Assembly: GCA_017398125.1 (NCBI GenBank) | Contig: JAFQHE010000065.1 | Coordinates: 1-39,319 of the forward strand | Direction: 5' to 3' | From: Bacteroidales bacterium | Lineage (GTDB): Bacteria; Bacteroidota; Bacteroidia; Bacteroidales; UBA932 | DNA: 39,319 bases | In this document: piece after piece, positions 8,077-17,683 of the stretch | How positions within the stretch are numbered: the first letter of the stretch is position 1 | Layout: every line of letters begins with the position of its first letter | Made by a program: the position numbers and the translations under genes | The notes under the pieces: model-generated | The model's database searches: none | What the model was told of the DNA's origin: nothing | What the model saw: the letters and a program-made list of their open reading frames with translations, nothing else

Positions 8077-9846
8077 TCACTTCTTGAAAAAATATGATTT
8101 CTGCAACTTTTTGCCCTGCGGGTTCTTCTCTACAAATATCGGCTGAAGTGTTTTAGGATCCAATCCTGAATAATATGATACTGAGGATTTTGTCATTGGA
8201 GTAGGAGTAAAATCCTGCACCTGGTCCATGTACACACCCTTTAAAATGGCTTTTTGAGACAATAGCTCCATCTCCTTGATTGAACAGCCCGGATGCGAAG
8301 ATATGAAGTACGGAACAAGTTCACACTTGACCCTATTGCTCCTTACAACCTTGTCAAATTCACGTTTCAGAGTCTCGAACAACTTGAATGAGGGCTTGTT
8401 CATCTGTTTGAGTACAGAATCCTGCGTATGCTCAGGAGCTACCTTAAGTCTGCCACTTGTATGATTTACTATAAGTTCCTTAAGATACTTTTCTGAAGAG
8501 TTATCAAGAAATCCCTTTTCATCAAGAAAAAGGTCATATCTTATTCCACTACCTATATAGGCATGTCTTATACCGTGTATTTTCCTTATCTTTTCGTAGA
8601 GCTTCAACAGACGCCAATGGCTGTGTCTGAGGTTAGGACAAACCTTAGGGAAAAGACAAGATTTTCTGAAACACTTTCCGCAGACTGTCTCATCCATACC
8701 TCCCATACCATACATATTTGCAGTAGGAGCACCAACATCTGATAGATTGCCGGAAAAACCGGGCATGGCGGCAAGTTTTTCAATCTCCATAAGGATTGAC
8801 TCCTCACTTCTGCTCTGGATATGTTTGCCCTGATGTGCTGCAATTGTGCAGAAACTGCACCCTCCAACACACCCACGGTGGGTTGTAATGGAGTATTTGA
8901 TCATCTCGTATGCCGGAATATGCTTATCCTTGTATCTAGGATGAGGCAATTTTGTATATGGCAGAGCATAATATGAGTCCAACTCCTCTGATGTAAGCAG
9001 AGGTTGCGGAGGATTCACATAAACATACATTCCGTTATCTACAGGTTCAACAAGTTGGGATGAGTTTACTCTATTTGCCTCAGTCTCTATAATGTTAAAA
9101 TTCTCGACAAAAGCCTTTTTATCCTTCAACAGTTCCTTGAAAGGACGCAGTATGATCCGTCCTGGCCTCTGTTGCGGTCTGTTGCTGCTGAGCCATGCCA
9201 CCTGCCTCAACTTCTCGAGTTCAACTTCGGCACTCTCACGTGCAACAGAATCCACACCCTTAAGTGCAGAATGGTGCCTCTTGATAAATGATGCGAGCTC
9301 CACTATGCTCTTCTCCCCCATACCGTATATCAAATAGTCTGCCTTGCTATCGACAAGTATTGATGGAAGAAGTTTGTCCTGCCAGTAATCATAATGTGCA
9401 AAACGGCGCAAAGAGGCCTCAATTCCTCCTATCACGACTGGAACATCAGGGTACAGCTCCTTAAGAATATTGGTATAAACCTTAACAGCATAGTCAGGCC
9501 TTTGTGATGGTGTACCATTAGGAGTATATGCATCATTGCTTCTTAACCTCTTTGCTGCGGTGTAATGGTTAACCATCGAATCCATTGCACCTGAATTCAC
9601 GCCAAAAAAGAGACGAGGCCTGCCCATCTTCTTGAAATCGCGCAGGTCATCCCTCCAGTTCGGCTGCGGAACAACCGCAACCCTATAACCCTCCCGCTCC
9701 AGCACACGCGCAATGACCGCAGTACCAAAAGCGGGATGATCTATATAGGCATCACCAGTGAAAAGGACAATATCAACATTTTGCCATCCCAATGCGGCCA
9801 TCTCCTTCTGTGAGGTTGGCAAAAACCTGCTCTGTTCCCTGGCCAT
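8077..9846 (-). CDS. ygiQ: YgiQ family radical SAM protein
   Basis: A 589-residue UPF0313/YgiQ radical SAM protein. The 4Fe-4S cluster motif CxxxCxxC is CVGGCSFC (C326, C330, C333), preceded by an N-terminal B12-binding-like/Rossmann region (about residues 20-180) with the family sequences PVVIGGIEASLRRFAHYDYW (136-155) and YLIYGMGEKS. A second cysteine cluster, CGKCFRKSCLFPKVCPN, follows the radical SAM motif as in other YgiQ proteins. The substrate is unknown for the family. It is somewhat shorter than the E. coli protein, mainly at the C-terminus. ATG 9846 lies 3 bases after the argS stop, so it is almost certainly the distal gene of the same transcript. Confidence 0.92.
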   Translation of the reverse strand: MAREQSRFLPTSQKEMAALGWQNVDIVLFTGDAYIDHPAFGTAVIARVLEREGYRVAVVPQPNWRDDLRDFKKMGRPRLFFGVNSGAMDSMVNHYTAAKRLRSNDAYTPNGTPSQRPDYAVKVYTNILKELYPDVPVVIGGIEASLRRFAHYDYWQDKLLPSILVDSKADYLIYGMGEKSIVELASFIKRHHSALKGVDSVARESAEVELEKLRQVAWLSSNRPQQRPGRIILRPFKELLKDKKAFVENFNIIETEANRVNSSQLVEPVDNGMYVYVNPPQPLLTSEELDSYYALPYTKLPHPRYKDKHIPAYEMIKYSITTHRGCVGGCSFCTIAAHQGKHIQSRSEESILMEIEKLAAMPGFSGNLSDVGAPTANMYGMGGMDETVCGKCFRKSCLFPKVCPNLRHSHWRLLKLYEKIRKIHGIRHAYIGSGIRYDLFLDEKGFLDNSSEKYLKELIVNHTSGRLKVAPEHTQDSVLKQMNKPSFKLFETLKREFDKVVRSNRVKCELVPYFISSHPGCSIKEMELLSQKAILKGVYMDQVQDFTPTPMTKSSVSYYSGLDPKTLQPIFVEKNPQGKKLQKSYFFKK

Positions 9847-9849
9847 AAA

Positions 9850-11658
9850 CTACATTCTCTCAGGCAAAGTTATACCCAAAATACCCATAGCCTTAACCAG
9901 AACCCTCGCTATGAGGTCTATCAACGCAAGTCTCTGGTCTCTTAGTGATGCATTCTCCTCTTTGAGAATGGTAACATCGTGATAATACTGGTTGAACTCT
10001 TTAGCAAGCTCATACGCATAGTTTGCCACAACTGCCGGAGAGTGTGCATCACCGGCCTCCTTGATTATTGTCGGGAAGGTATTGAGTAACTTGATTATCT
10101 CTATCTCTTTTGGCAAAAGAGTCTCAGATGTACTGTTTTTAACTGTTTCTGAATCTATTACTCTCTTCTGATACCCCTCAGCCGCAGCCCTTCTCAAAAT
10201 TGATTTGATACGAGCATGAGTATACTGGATGAAAGGACCTGTATTACCGTTGAAATCAATTGATTCCTTAGGGTCAAAGAGCATGGTCTTTTTAGGATCA
10301 ACCTTAATGATGAAATACTTCAATGCACCCAAGCCCAACATCTCAAACAATGCCTCCTGCTCATCGGCGCCCATATCTCCCAACTTGCCAAGTTCCAGAG
10401 AGGTCTCCTTAGCAGTCTGATACATCTTCTCAACAAGATCATCGGCATCCACCACAGTACCCTCACGTGACTTCATCTTTCCCTCAGGCAACTCTACCAT
10501 TCCATATGAAAGATGGTAAATTGAATCTGACCAGTCAAAGCCAAGTTTCTTGAGTATAAGCTTCAAAACCTGGAAATGGTAATTCTGCTCATTTCCTACC
10601 ACATAGATATGCTCGTCAAGTTTGTACTCAGAGAACCTCTGGTGGGCAGTTCCCAAATCCTGGGTCATATATACAGATGTACCGTCACCCCTCAACAAAA
10701 GTTTCTTGTCAAGACCATCACCCTCAAGATCACACCATACTGAATTATCTTCATGAGTTTCAAAGATATTGTTCTTCAACCCCTCCTGAACAAGTGCTTT
10801 TCCCAAAAGATATGTCTGTGATTCATAATATGTTCTGTCAAACTCAATTCCAAGTCTTTTGTAGGTCTGTGCAAATCCGTCATATACCCATCCGTTCATC
10901 TTCTCCCACAAAGCTACAACCTCTTTATCTCCATTCTCCCATTTTAGAAGCATAGCCTGAGCCTCTTTGAGGATAGGTGCCTTTTTCTCAGCCTCATCCT
11001 CAGAAATATTCTCCTGGGCAGCAATCTCTTTTGTCTGACGTTTGAGTTCATTGCTGAATGCCACATAATATTTGCCGACAAGATGGTCACCCTTCATGCC
11101 TGAACTCTCCGGAGTCTCACCGTTACCCATAAGCAACCATGCCAACATCGACTTGCAAATGTGGATACCTCTGTCATTTACAAGATTAACCTTTAATACT
11201 TTGTGACCATTTGCCTCAAGAAGCTTTGAGACAGACCAGCCCAACAGGTTGTTTCTGATATGGCCAAGATGGAGCGGTTTGTTTGTATTTGGAGATGAGT
11301 ACTCAACCATTATTGTTTTTCCCGACGGAGCAAGCTGGCCAAAATCCTCAGCAGTTTCCATCTCAATAAATACACCCTGCCAGAACCACTGTGAAAACTT
11401 TATGTTAAGAAAACCTTTGATCACATTGAATGACTCAATCTCAACCGAATTCGCCTTCAACCACTCTCCAATCTCCTGAGCAGTAATTTCAGGAGATTTC
11501 TTGCTTGTCTTCAACAATGGAAAAGTAACCAGTGTTATATCACCTACAAACTCCTTCCTTGTGGCCTGAGTCTGTATCATCTTTTCATTCACATCCGCAC
11601 CATAAAGCTCCTTTATTGCAGCTTTGGCCTTTTCAAATATAAAAATTTCAGGATTCAT
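9850..11658 (-). CDS. argS: Arginyl-tRNA synthetase
   Basis: A 602-residue class I arginyl-tRNA synthetase that charges tRNA-Arg in the cytoplasm. The HIGH motif is HLGH (residues 130-133) in SSPNTNKPLHLGHIRNN, and the KMSKS-like loop is KMKSREG (394-400). The N-terminal additional domain (Add1, about 1-100) and the C-terminal anticodon-binding DALR domain (ending GITLPERM) are both present, so it is complete. It follows the AGCS symporter gene by 40 bases and precedes ygiQ by 3. Confidence 0.97.
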   Translation of the reverse strand: MNPEIFIFEKAKAAIKELYGADVNEKMIQTQATRKEFVGDITLVTFPLLKTSKKSPEITAQEIGEWLKANSVEIESFNVIKGFLNIKFSQWFWQGVFIEMETAEDFGQLAPSGKTIMVEYSSPNTNKPLHLGHIRNNLLGWSVSKLLEANGHKVLKVNLVNDRGIHICKSMLAWLLMGNGETPESSGMKGDHLVGKYYVAFSNELKRQTKEIAAQENISEDEAEKKAPILKEAQAMLLKWENGDKEVVALWEKMNGWVYDGFAQTYKRLGIEFDRTYYESQTYLLGKALVQEGLKNNIFETHEDNSVWCDLEGDGLDKKLLLRGDGTSVYMTQDLGTAHQRFSEYKLDEHIYVVGNEQNYHFQVLKLILKKLGFDWSDSIYHLSYGMVELPEGKMKSREGTVVDADDLVEKMYQTAKETSLELGKLGDMGADEQEALFEMLGLGALKYFIIKVDPKKTMLFDPKESIDFNGNTGPFIQYTHARIKSILRRAAAEGYQKRVIDSETVKNSTSETLLPKEIEIIKLLNTFPTIIKEAGDAHSPAVVANYAYELAKEFNQYYHDVTILKEENASLRDQRLALIDLIARVLVKAMGILGITLPERM

Positions 11659-11698
11659 CTGACTAATCTCAATAAACTGTAATCAATCTGTTAAACAA

Positions 11699-13078
11699 CT
11701 ATTTTTCTTTTGCAAAATAGACCTTCATTGCAGCCTTAACCTTAGGTGCAAGAATAAACAATGTAATCATTGTAGGGAAAGCCATAAGGGCATAAGCCAG
11801 GTCAATCAAACCCACAGCAGCCTTAAGCGGAATCATGGCAGCAACAACCAGCATTATAAGGAAGAAGAAGTTATAATATTTTGAATACTTCGCTCCAAAC
11901 AAAAATCCAGTACACTTCTGTCCATAATATGAATATGAGAACATTGTTGAAAATGCAAAGAAGAAGAGCATAATAAGCAAGAAATACTTGCCCAAACCAG
12001 GGATTGAAGCATCAAAAGCCTGAAGTGCAACACTCAAACCGGCGATTGATCCGCTAATACCGTCACCCAAAGGCAATACATCCCTTTGGATAAGAATTGC
12101 AATTGCTGTCAAAGTACATACAAGTCCTGAATCAATTGATGGACCAATCATGGCAACAAGACCCTCTTTAACCGGCTCATTATTCTTTGATGCACCATGC
12201 ATCATTGAAGCGGTACCAACACCTGCCTCATTAACCAATGCCGCACGTCTGATACCAATAAGTGCAATTGATACCAATGCTCCAATACCGCCACCAACAC
12301 CTGCCTTCACAGTAAAGGCATCGGTAAAGATTGCAGAAAATACACCAGGAACCTCACCAAGGTTGGTAAAAATAATGTAGAGCACCAAAAGGAAATACAT
12401 TATGACCATAGCAGGTACAACCTTTGTCGCAACCTTTGATATTCTCTTTATACCGCCCAAAATGACACAAGCAACAATTACACATATAATCACTCCAATA
12501 ATAAATCTTAGTGTGAGCGTATTCTGCTCAGGTGTGAAAAATACTGTTGTAATAGCCTCTGTAAACTGGTTTGCCTGCATTATACAAAGAGTACCTATAA
12601 GACCGAATATAGAGAAAAATACAGCCATAGGCTTCCATTTAGGGCCTAATCCCGACAATATCATATACATTGGGCCACCTTGAACCTCGCCGGTATCATC
12701 CTTGCCCTTATACATAACAGCAAGTGTACCCTCAAAGAACTTTGTAGCCATACCCAAAACAGAACTTACCCACATCCAGAAAATGGCACCGGGACCACCT
12801 ATAGACAAGGCAATTGCAACACCGGCAATGTTACCCATACCGACAGTTGCAGCAATGGCACTTGCCAAAGCTTCAAAGGAACTTATCTGTCCCTCAGCTT
12901 TATCATCCTCTGATTTCAACGACTTTATAGCCCTTCCATAATATCTCAAAGGGACAAAGCCAGAATATAACAGGAAGAACAATCCTCCACCTACAAGCAG
13001 TGTAAAGAGTGGATACCCACATACAAAATCACTTACTGCAGTTATGCCATTGGATATGGCAAGAAGTATATCACCCAT
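11699..13078 (-). CDS. AGCS-family sodium:alanine/glycine symporter
   Basis: A 459-residue polytopic inner-membrane permease of the AGCS family that imports small neutral amino acids with Na+ (or H+). Family hallmarks are MGNIAGVAIALSIGGPGA with FWMWVSSVLGMATKFFEG, and the loop RRAALVNEAGVGTASMMHGA followed by VKEGLVAMIGPSIDS. About eleven hydrophobic helices are visible, and the protein is full length. It sits 22 bases downstream of a lipoprotein peptidase and 40 upstream of argS, a context that suggests peptide breakdown with amino-acid uptake. Specificity for alanine versus glycine or serine cannot be decided here. Confidence 0.93.
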   Translation of the reverse strand: MGDILLAISNGITAVSDFVCGYPLFTLLVGGGLFFLLYSGFVPLRYYGRAIKSLKSEDDKAEGQISSFEALASAIAATVGMGNIAGVAIALSIGGPGAIFWMWVSSVLGMATKFFEGTLAVMYKGKDDTGEVQGGPMYMILSGLGPKWKPMAVFFSIFGLIGTLCIMQANQFTEAITTVFFTPEQNTLTLRFIIGVIICVIVACVILGGIKRISKVATKVVPAMVIMYFLLVLYIIFTNLGEVPGVFSAIFTDAFTVKAGVGGGIGALVSIALIGIRRAALVNEAGVGTASMMHGASKNNEPVKEGLVAMIGPSIDSGLVCTLTAIAILIQRDVLPLGDGISGSIAGLSVALQAFDASIPGLGKYFLLIMLFFFAFSTMFSYSYYGQKCTGFLFGAKYSKYYNFFFLIMLVVAAMIPLKAAVGLIDLAYALMAFPTMITLFILAPKVKAAMKVYFAKEK

Positions 13079-13100
13079 AATTATCTATTTTAACCAATTA

Positions 13101-15203
13101 TTATTTCAAACCTCTATTCTTCAAAAGTGGCTCAATACCCGGCTCCTGACCTCTGAAATTGACATAAAGTGTCATAGCATCATCTTCACCGGCACGTTTG
13201 AGCAGCTCATTTAAATATTTTGCAGCAACCTCCTGGTTAAAGATGTCACCTGTATTCTTGAAAGCTTCAAAGGCATCAGCATCAAGAACCTCAGCCCAGA
13301 TGTAGCTGTAGTATCCTGCAGTGTATCCACCTCCGAAGGTATGGTTGAAGTACTGGCTCTTGTACCTTGACGGAATCTGTCTGATGAGTCCTCTCTCCGA
13401 GAGAGTTCTGGTCTCAAATTCAGATATGTTCAAATTCTCTGGAATAGACTTGAGAACATGGAAATCCATATCAAGATATGAAGCGGCAAGATACTCTGTT
13501 GTTGCAAAGCCTTGACCATACTTGCCTGATTTATCCATCTTCTCTACCAACTCCGATGGAATCACCTCACCTGTCTTATAATGTTTTGCATAAACCTTTA
13601 GAACCTCAGGCTCAAATGCCCAATGCTCATTCAACTGCGAATGAAGCTCAACAAAATCACGCGGATAACCTCTCAATCCGTTATACTTGACATCTTTGGA
13701 CAAATTGTCAATACCATGACCGAACTCATGGAACATTGTCTCAACCTCATCAATTGAAAGAAGTGCAGGCTCATCCCCTACCGGACGGGTGAAGTTTCCA
13801 ACAATTGTTACAATCGGTCCTACCCTCTTGCCATCTTCGTAAGTCTGACCCTTGAATGTGCTGCACCATGCACCTCCCCTTTTTGCTCCAGGACGTGCAA
13901 ACATATCAAAAAATACAACACCCTGCTTTCCGCCATCCCTGTTCAACACCTCATATGCTACAGCCTCACTGCTTGGAAGCGGAACATTCTCCAATTTGTT
14001 GAATGAGTAGCCATATAACTTGTTTGCCACATGGAATATACCCTGAAATACATTCTCAAGCTGGAAATATGGAGCCATCGCAGCCTCATCAAGATTGTAA
14101 AGTTCAGCCTTCACCTTCTGTGCATAATATCTCCAGTCCCACGCCTTAAGCTCCTCATTCAACCCCTCTCTCTTCATATATTGCTGCATCTGCTCGGCCT
14201 CCTGCTTTGCAACCTTCAATGCAGGCTCCCAAATCTGATCCAAAAGATTATACACAGCCTCTTCACTCTTTGCCATTCTGTTGCCAAGAGCAAACTGTGC
14301 ATAATTCTCACAACCCATAATCTGAGCCTTTTTCAGACGCAATTCAACAAGTTTCCTGATAACCTCATTATTATCTTGAGCATTGCCGTTGTTACCTCTG
14401 TTAAGGTATGCCTCAAGGATCTGCTTACGCAACTCCCTGTTATCAGCATTGGCAAGGAATGGCATTACACTCGGATTGTCAAGACCAAATACCCATTTGC
14501 CTGCCATACCGGCCTTTTCTGCCCTTGAAGCTGCTTCTGCAATCTGATTTGCTGTAAGACCAGCCAAATCCTCCTCCTTGTCAATGACAAGTTTGAATGC
14601 AGCAGTCTCCTGCAAAAGATTCTGTCCGAATGCGAGCTGCAATGCTGCCAACTCTGCATTAACACTCTTCAACTCCTCTTTCTTTTCTGCCGACAAATTT
14701 GCACCATTCCTCTCAAATCCTTTATACATCTCAGTAAGAAGACGCATCTGGTCAGCTCTCAAATTCAAAGAATCCCTCTTTTCATATACAGCCTTTACCC
14801 TCTGAAACAGTCCGTCATTAAGGCTAATTTCACTGCTGTGGGCACTTGTAAGAGGAGACAACTCCTTTGCAATAGCTCTCAACTGGTCATTTGAGTTTAC
14901 ACCATTGTCGCTGCTGAAGACAGCAGAGATGCGGTTCAACAACTCACCGGCATTATCATACGCAACAATTGTATTCTCAAATGTAGGGGGCTCTGGATTG
15001 TTTACAATTGCATCAATTTCAGCCTTTTCCTGTGCCATAGCCTCAAGGAATGCAGGCATGTAATGCTCAGGTTTTATCTGTTCAAAAGGAGGTATTCCAT
15101 AAGGAGTATTCCACTCTGCCAAAAGTGGATTCTCTGTCTTGGCATTATTGCACGACACAGCACATACCCCTGCCAATAGTAGAGATAATAGTTGTTTTTT
15201 CAT
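13101..15203 (-). CDS. dcp: M3-family peptidyl-dipeptidase (Dcp-like) lipoprotein
   Basis: A 700-residue zinc metallopeptidase of family M3 that removes C-terminal dipeptides from oligopeptides. The zinc-binding HEFGH (residues 492-496) is followed by the third-ligand Glu in DFVELHSQLNEHW (E519). The N-terminus is a lipoprotein signal, MKKQLLSLLLAGVCAVSC, with lipobox Cys18 followed by Asn-Asn, so the mature enzyme should be anchored in the cell envelope; E. coli Dcp is not a lipoprotein. It is full length. It starts 37 bases after rpoD and is followed at 22 bases by the AGCS symporter, consistent with peptide use. Confidence 0.93.
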   Translation of the reverse strand: MKKQLLSLLLAGVCAVSCNNAKTENPLLAEWNTPYGIPPFEQIKPEHYMPAFLEAMAQEKAEIDAIVNNPEPPTFENTIVAYDNAGELLNRISAVFSSDNGVNSNDQLRAIAKELSPLTSAHSSEISLNDGLFQRVKAVYEKRDSLNLRADQMRLLTEMYKGFERNGANLSAEKKEELKSVNAELAALQLAFGQNLLQETAAFKLVIDKEEDLAGLTANQIAEAASRAEKAGMAGKWVFGLDNPSVMPFLANADNRELRKQILEAYLNRGNNGNAQDNNEVIRKLVELRLKKAQIMGCENYAQFALGNRMAKSEEAVYNLLDQIWEPALKVAKQEAEQMQQYMKREGLNEELKAWDWRYYAQKVKAELYNLDEAAMAPYFQLENVFQGIFHVANKLYGYSFNKLENVPLPSSEAVAYEVLNRDGGKQGVVFFDMFARPGAKRGGAWCSTFKGQTYEDGKRVGPIVTIVGNFTRPVGDEPALLSIDEVETMFHEFGHGIDNLSKDVKYNGLRGYPRDFVELHSQLNEHWAFEPEVLKVYAKHYKTGEVIPSELVEKMDKSGKYGQGFATTEYLAASYLDMDFHVLKSIPENLNISEFETRTLSERGLIRQIPSRYKSQYFNHTFGGGYTAGYYSYIWAEVLDADAFEAFKNTGDIFNQEVAAKYLNELLKRAGEDDAMTLYVNFRGQEPGIEPLLKNRGLK

Positions 15204-15240
15204 ATTAATAGATTTTTAAGTGATTACTGCCGGAATGGGA

Positions 15241-16101
15241 CTAACCCAAATAGCTCTTGAGCAGCTTGCTCCTTGCACTGTGACGCAAACGTCTGATGGC
15301 CTTTTCCTTAATCTGCCTTACCCTCTCTCTTGTAAGACCGAAATACTCGCCAATCTCCTCAAGTGTCATCTCTTGAGTACCAATGCCAAAGAAATATTTT
15401 ACTATGTCCCTCTCCCTCTCGGTCAAAGTAGACAAAGCACGCTCAATCTCCTTATTCAAGGATTCATTGACAAGGCCCCTATCTGCATTGGGAGAATCAG
15501 AGTTTACAAGCACATCAAGAAGGCTGTTGTCCTCGCCGTCAACAAACGGAGCATCTACAGAGACATGTCTGCCTGAGACTCTCAAAGTGTCAGCAATCTT
15601 CTCTCTTGGAATGTCCAACAGCTCAGCAAGCTCATCCGGAGATGGCATACGCTCATTCTCCTGCTCAAACTTGCTCAATGCCTTATTGATTTTATTCAAG
15701 GAACCAACCTGGTTCAAAGGCAATCTTACAATACGTGACTGCTCCGCCAAAGCCTGAAGAATTGACTGACGGATCCACCACACAGCATAGGAGATGAATT
15801 TGAAACCTCTTGTCTCATCAAACTTCTCAGCGGCTTTGATAAGACCCAAGTTTCCCTCATTGATAAGGTCGGGAAGACTCAGACCCTGATTTTGATACTG
15901 TTTGGCAACAGAAACCACAAAACGCAGATTTGCCCTGGTGAGTTTCTCCAACGCTTCCTGATCTCCCTTACGGATACGCTGGGCCAATTCCACCTCATCC
16001 TCTACTGTTATAAGTTCCTCTCTACCAATTTCTTGAAGATATTTATCCAGAGATGCACTCTCTCTGTTTGTAATTGATTTTGTTATTTTTAATTGTCTCA
16101 T
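15241..16101 (-). CDS. rpoD: Primary sigma factor RpoD/SigA (Bacteroidetes type)
   Basis: A 286-residue sigma-70 family factor that directs RNA polymerase to housekeeping promoters. It starts at [22 protein letters not shown], i.e. region 1.2, and has no region 1.1, as in Bacteroidetes primary sigmas. Region 2 includes [19 protein letters not shown] and [15 protein letters not shown]. Region 3 follows, and region 4.2 has the helix-turn-helix [20 protein letters not shown] near the C-terminus. This sigma recognises the TAnnTTTG elements listed in this window. Its own promoter, with a dyad over the upstream element, lies at 16119-16149. Four genes (dcp, AGCS, argS, ygiQ) follow closely on the same strand. 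Confidence 0.95.
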   Translation of the reverse strand: MRQLKITKSITNRESASLDKYLQEIGREELITVEDEVELAQRIRKGDQEALEKLTRANLRFVVSVAKQYQNQGLSLPDLINEGNLGLIKAAEKFDETRGFKFISYAVWWIRQSILQALAEQSRIVRLPLNQVGSLNKINKALSKFEQENERMPSPDELAELLDIPREKIADTLRVSGRHVSVDAPFVDGEDNSLLDVLVNSDSPNADRGLVNESLNKEIERALSTLTERERDIVKYFFGIGTQEMTLEEIGEYFGLTRERVRQIKEKAIRRLRHSARSKLLKSYLG

Positions 16102-16118
16102 ACGGCCGATTTATCCCG

Positions 16119-16149
16119 CAAAAATACACTTTTTTTTATATTCCACCAA
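16119..16149 (-). promoter_or_regulatory. Promoter of rpoD
   Basis: On the minus strand TTG (16149-16147), a 20-base spacer and TATTTTTG (16126-16119) match the Bacteroidetes promoter layout exactly. The predicted start, near 16115, gives a leader of about 14 bases to ATG 16101. Confidence 0.55.
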
Positions 16150-16162
16150 TTAGATGGAATAT
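16138..16162. promoter_or_regulatory. Inverted repeat over the rpoD upstream promoter element
   Basis: ATATTCCA (16138-16145) and TGGAATAT (16155-16162) are perfect 8-bp inverted repeats separated by 9 bases. The rpoD -33 TTG lies in the spacer, and the repeat ends just before the degQ stop. No T-tract follows the repeat in the degQ direction, so an operator or leader structure is more likely than a standard terminator. Confidence 0.4.
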
Positions 16163-16163
16163 T

Positions 16164-17591
16164 TTAAACGCCCACTCCATAATAATATACCGCGCCATTG
16201 GGATATACACCCTCAATAAGTACAGATCTTCTTGCCCTGCCAACAAGCTGGACAATCTCATCAGGTGTAGAGACTGGAATCTGATTGACGTGAGTAATGA
16301 TCAATTTTTCCCTAATGCCGGCCTCTCTGAATTTACCCTTTTCAACAGATGAAACCAATACACCTTGCCTAATCCTTAACCTCTTAAGCATCTCCTGAGG
16401 AGCCTTCTCCAACACAGCACCCATAAGTTCGACTTTATCGCCGTTCATAACGGCTTTAACACCACTCTCCCTTCCTTGAAGGATTACATCCTTATCAATC
16501 CTTTGTCCTTTTCTGAAAACCGATACCACAATGGAGTCTCCCGGTCTGAAAGCATTTATCTTCTCCTGAATGTCAGATGGACTTGAGACTATTGCGCTGT
16601 CAATTGACATAATTACATCGCCTGCCTTTATTCCCGACAAATCGGCAGCTCCACCTCTCTCAGTATCATGAACATAAACACCAAAAAACTCTCCCTTCAT
16701 TCCAACCTTGTCGGCAATCTTATCAGTCATTTCCAGCATTGAAATGCCAAGAATTGCCCTCTGGACAGAACCGAACTCTTTTATATCAGCCACAACTTTC
16801 TGCATAATTGCTGTTGGAACGGCAAACGAATAACCAGTATAAGAACCAGTATTTGAAGCAATTGCTGTATTTATACCAATAAGTTCACCTCTTGTGTTGA
16901 CCAGTGCGCCACCACTGTTACCAGGATTAACAGCAGCATCGGTCTGAATAAAAGATTCAATTTTGAAGTCACCTGACATATCAGGTAATGACCTTCCCTT
17001 TGCACTGACAATTCCCGCTGTGATTGTACTCTTCAAATTGAACGGGCTTCCTATTGCCAGAACCCACTCTCCCAATCTGAGGCTATCTGAGCTTCCCACA
17101 GGAATTACCGGAAGATTTTCTCCTTCAACCTTGAGCAAAGCAATGTCTGTCACAGGATCAGCTCCAACAATTTCGGCATTGAAACTCTTGTTGTTGTTCA
17201 TGGTAACAAGTATCTCGGAAGCACCCTCAACAACATGGTTATTGGTAACTATATAGCCGTCGGGAGCAATAATTACACCTGAACCGGAATTTACACTCTC
17301 CCTTGGCAAGGCCTGCGGTACACCATATCCGAAAAAGTGCTGGAGAATAGTTGCCTCACGAGGGGCCTCCTCACGTTTTAGCACCTTCACATGCACAACA
17401 CCATTCACAGAGTTCTCTGCAGCATAGGTAAAATCGGGGAATACCCCTCCAGAAAAATCCACATTTTTGTATGTGGTCTCTCCCTGATGATATACATACG
17501 GACTTTTTGTCATATAATATCTTGATACCAGAACTGCACTTAAAGTGCTGAGCAGGACTGCTATTGCAATACATATCAAATTACGCTTCAT
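16164..17591 (-). CDS. degQ: DegQ/HtrA-type periplasmic serine protease with two PDZ domains
   Basis: A 475-residue Deg/HtrA protease-chaperone that degrades or refolds damaged envelope proteins. An N-terminal signal anchor (residues about 4-24) leads it to the periplasm. The catalytic triad is H119 (TNNHVVEG), D149 (DPVTDIALL) and S226 (NPGNSGGAL). Two PDZ domains follow: the first begins near ILGISMLEM and contains GIKAGDVIMSIDS, and the second ends with a short PNGAVYYYGVGV tail. The second PDZ is short compared with E. coli DegP/DegQ. It is upstream of rpoD on the same strand (62-base gap with its own promoter) and divergent from dnaN. I saw no confident promoter for it in the 92-base gap. 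Confidence 0.93.
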   Translation of the reverse strand: MKRNLICIAIAVLLSTLSAVLVSRYYMTKSPYVYHQGETTYKNVDFSGGVFPDFTYAAENSVNGVVHVKVLKREEAPREATILQHFFGYGVPQALPRESVNSGSGVIIAPDGYIVTNNHVVEGASEILVTMNNNKSFNAEIVGADPVTDIALLKVEGENLPVIPVGSSDSLRLGEWVLAIGSPFNLKSTITAGIVSAKGRSLPDMSGDFKIESFIQTDAAVNPGNSGGALVNTRGELIGINTAIASNTGSYTGYSFAVPTAIMQKVVADIKEFGSVQRAILGISMLEMTDKIADKVGMKGEFFGVYVHDTERGGAADLSGIKAGDVIMSIDSAIVSSPSDIQEKINAFRPGDSIVVSVFRKGQRIDKDVILQGRESGVKAVMNGDKVELMGAVLEKAPQEMLKRLRIRQGVLVSSVEKGKFREAGIREKLIITHVNQIPVSTPDEIVQLVGRARRSVLIEGVYPNGAVYYYGVGV

Positions 17592-17653
17592 AACATTACA
17601 ATTTTATATACATTTAAATTGGACAAAACTCAAAATATATGCCAAAAAATTGC

Positions 17654-17661
17654 TACATTTG
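17654..17661 (+). promoter_or_regulatory. Candidate -7 element of dnaN
   Basis: TACATTTG matches TAnnTTTG exactly and would start transcription about 19 bases before ATG 17684. No TTG lies at the usual spacing; the nearest, at 17619, is 32 bases away. Confidence 0.45.
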
Positions 17662-17683
17662 TAATTCTAAATTATATCATATT

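Noticed and set aside
14031-14528. 165-codon Leu-rich frame on the plus strand
   Set aside because: It is antisense to the M3 peptidase; the hydrophobicity comes from the complementary codons.
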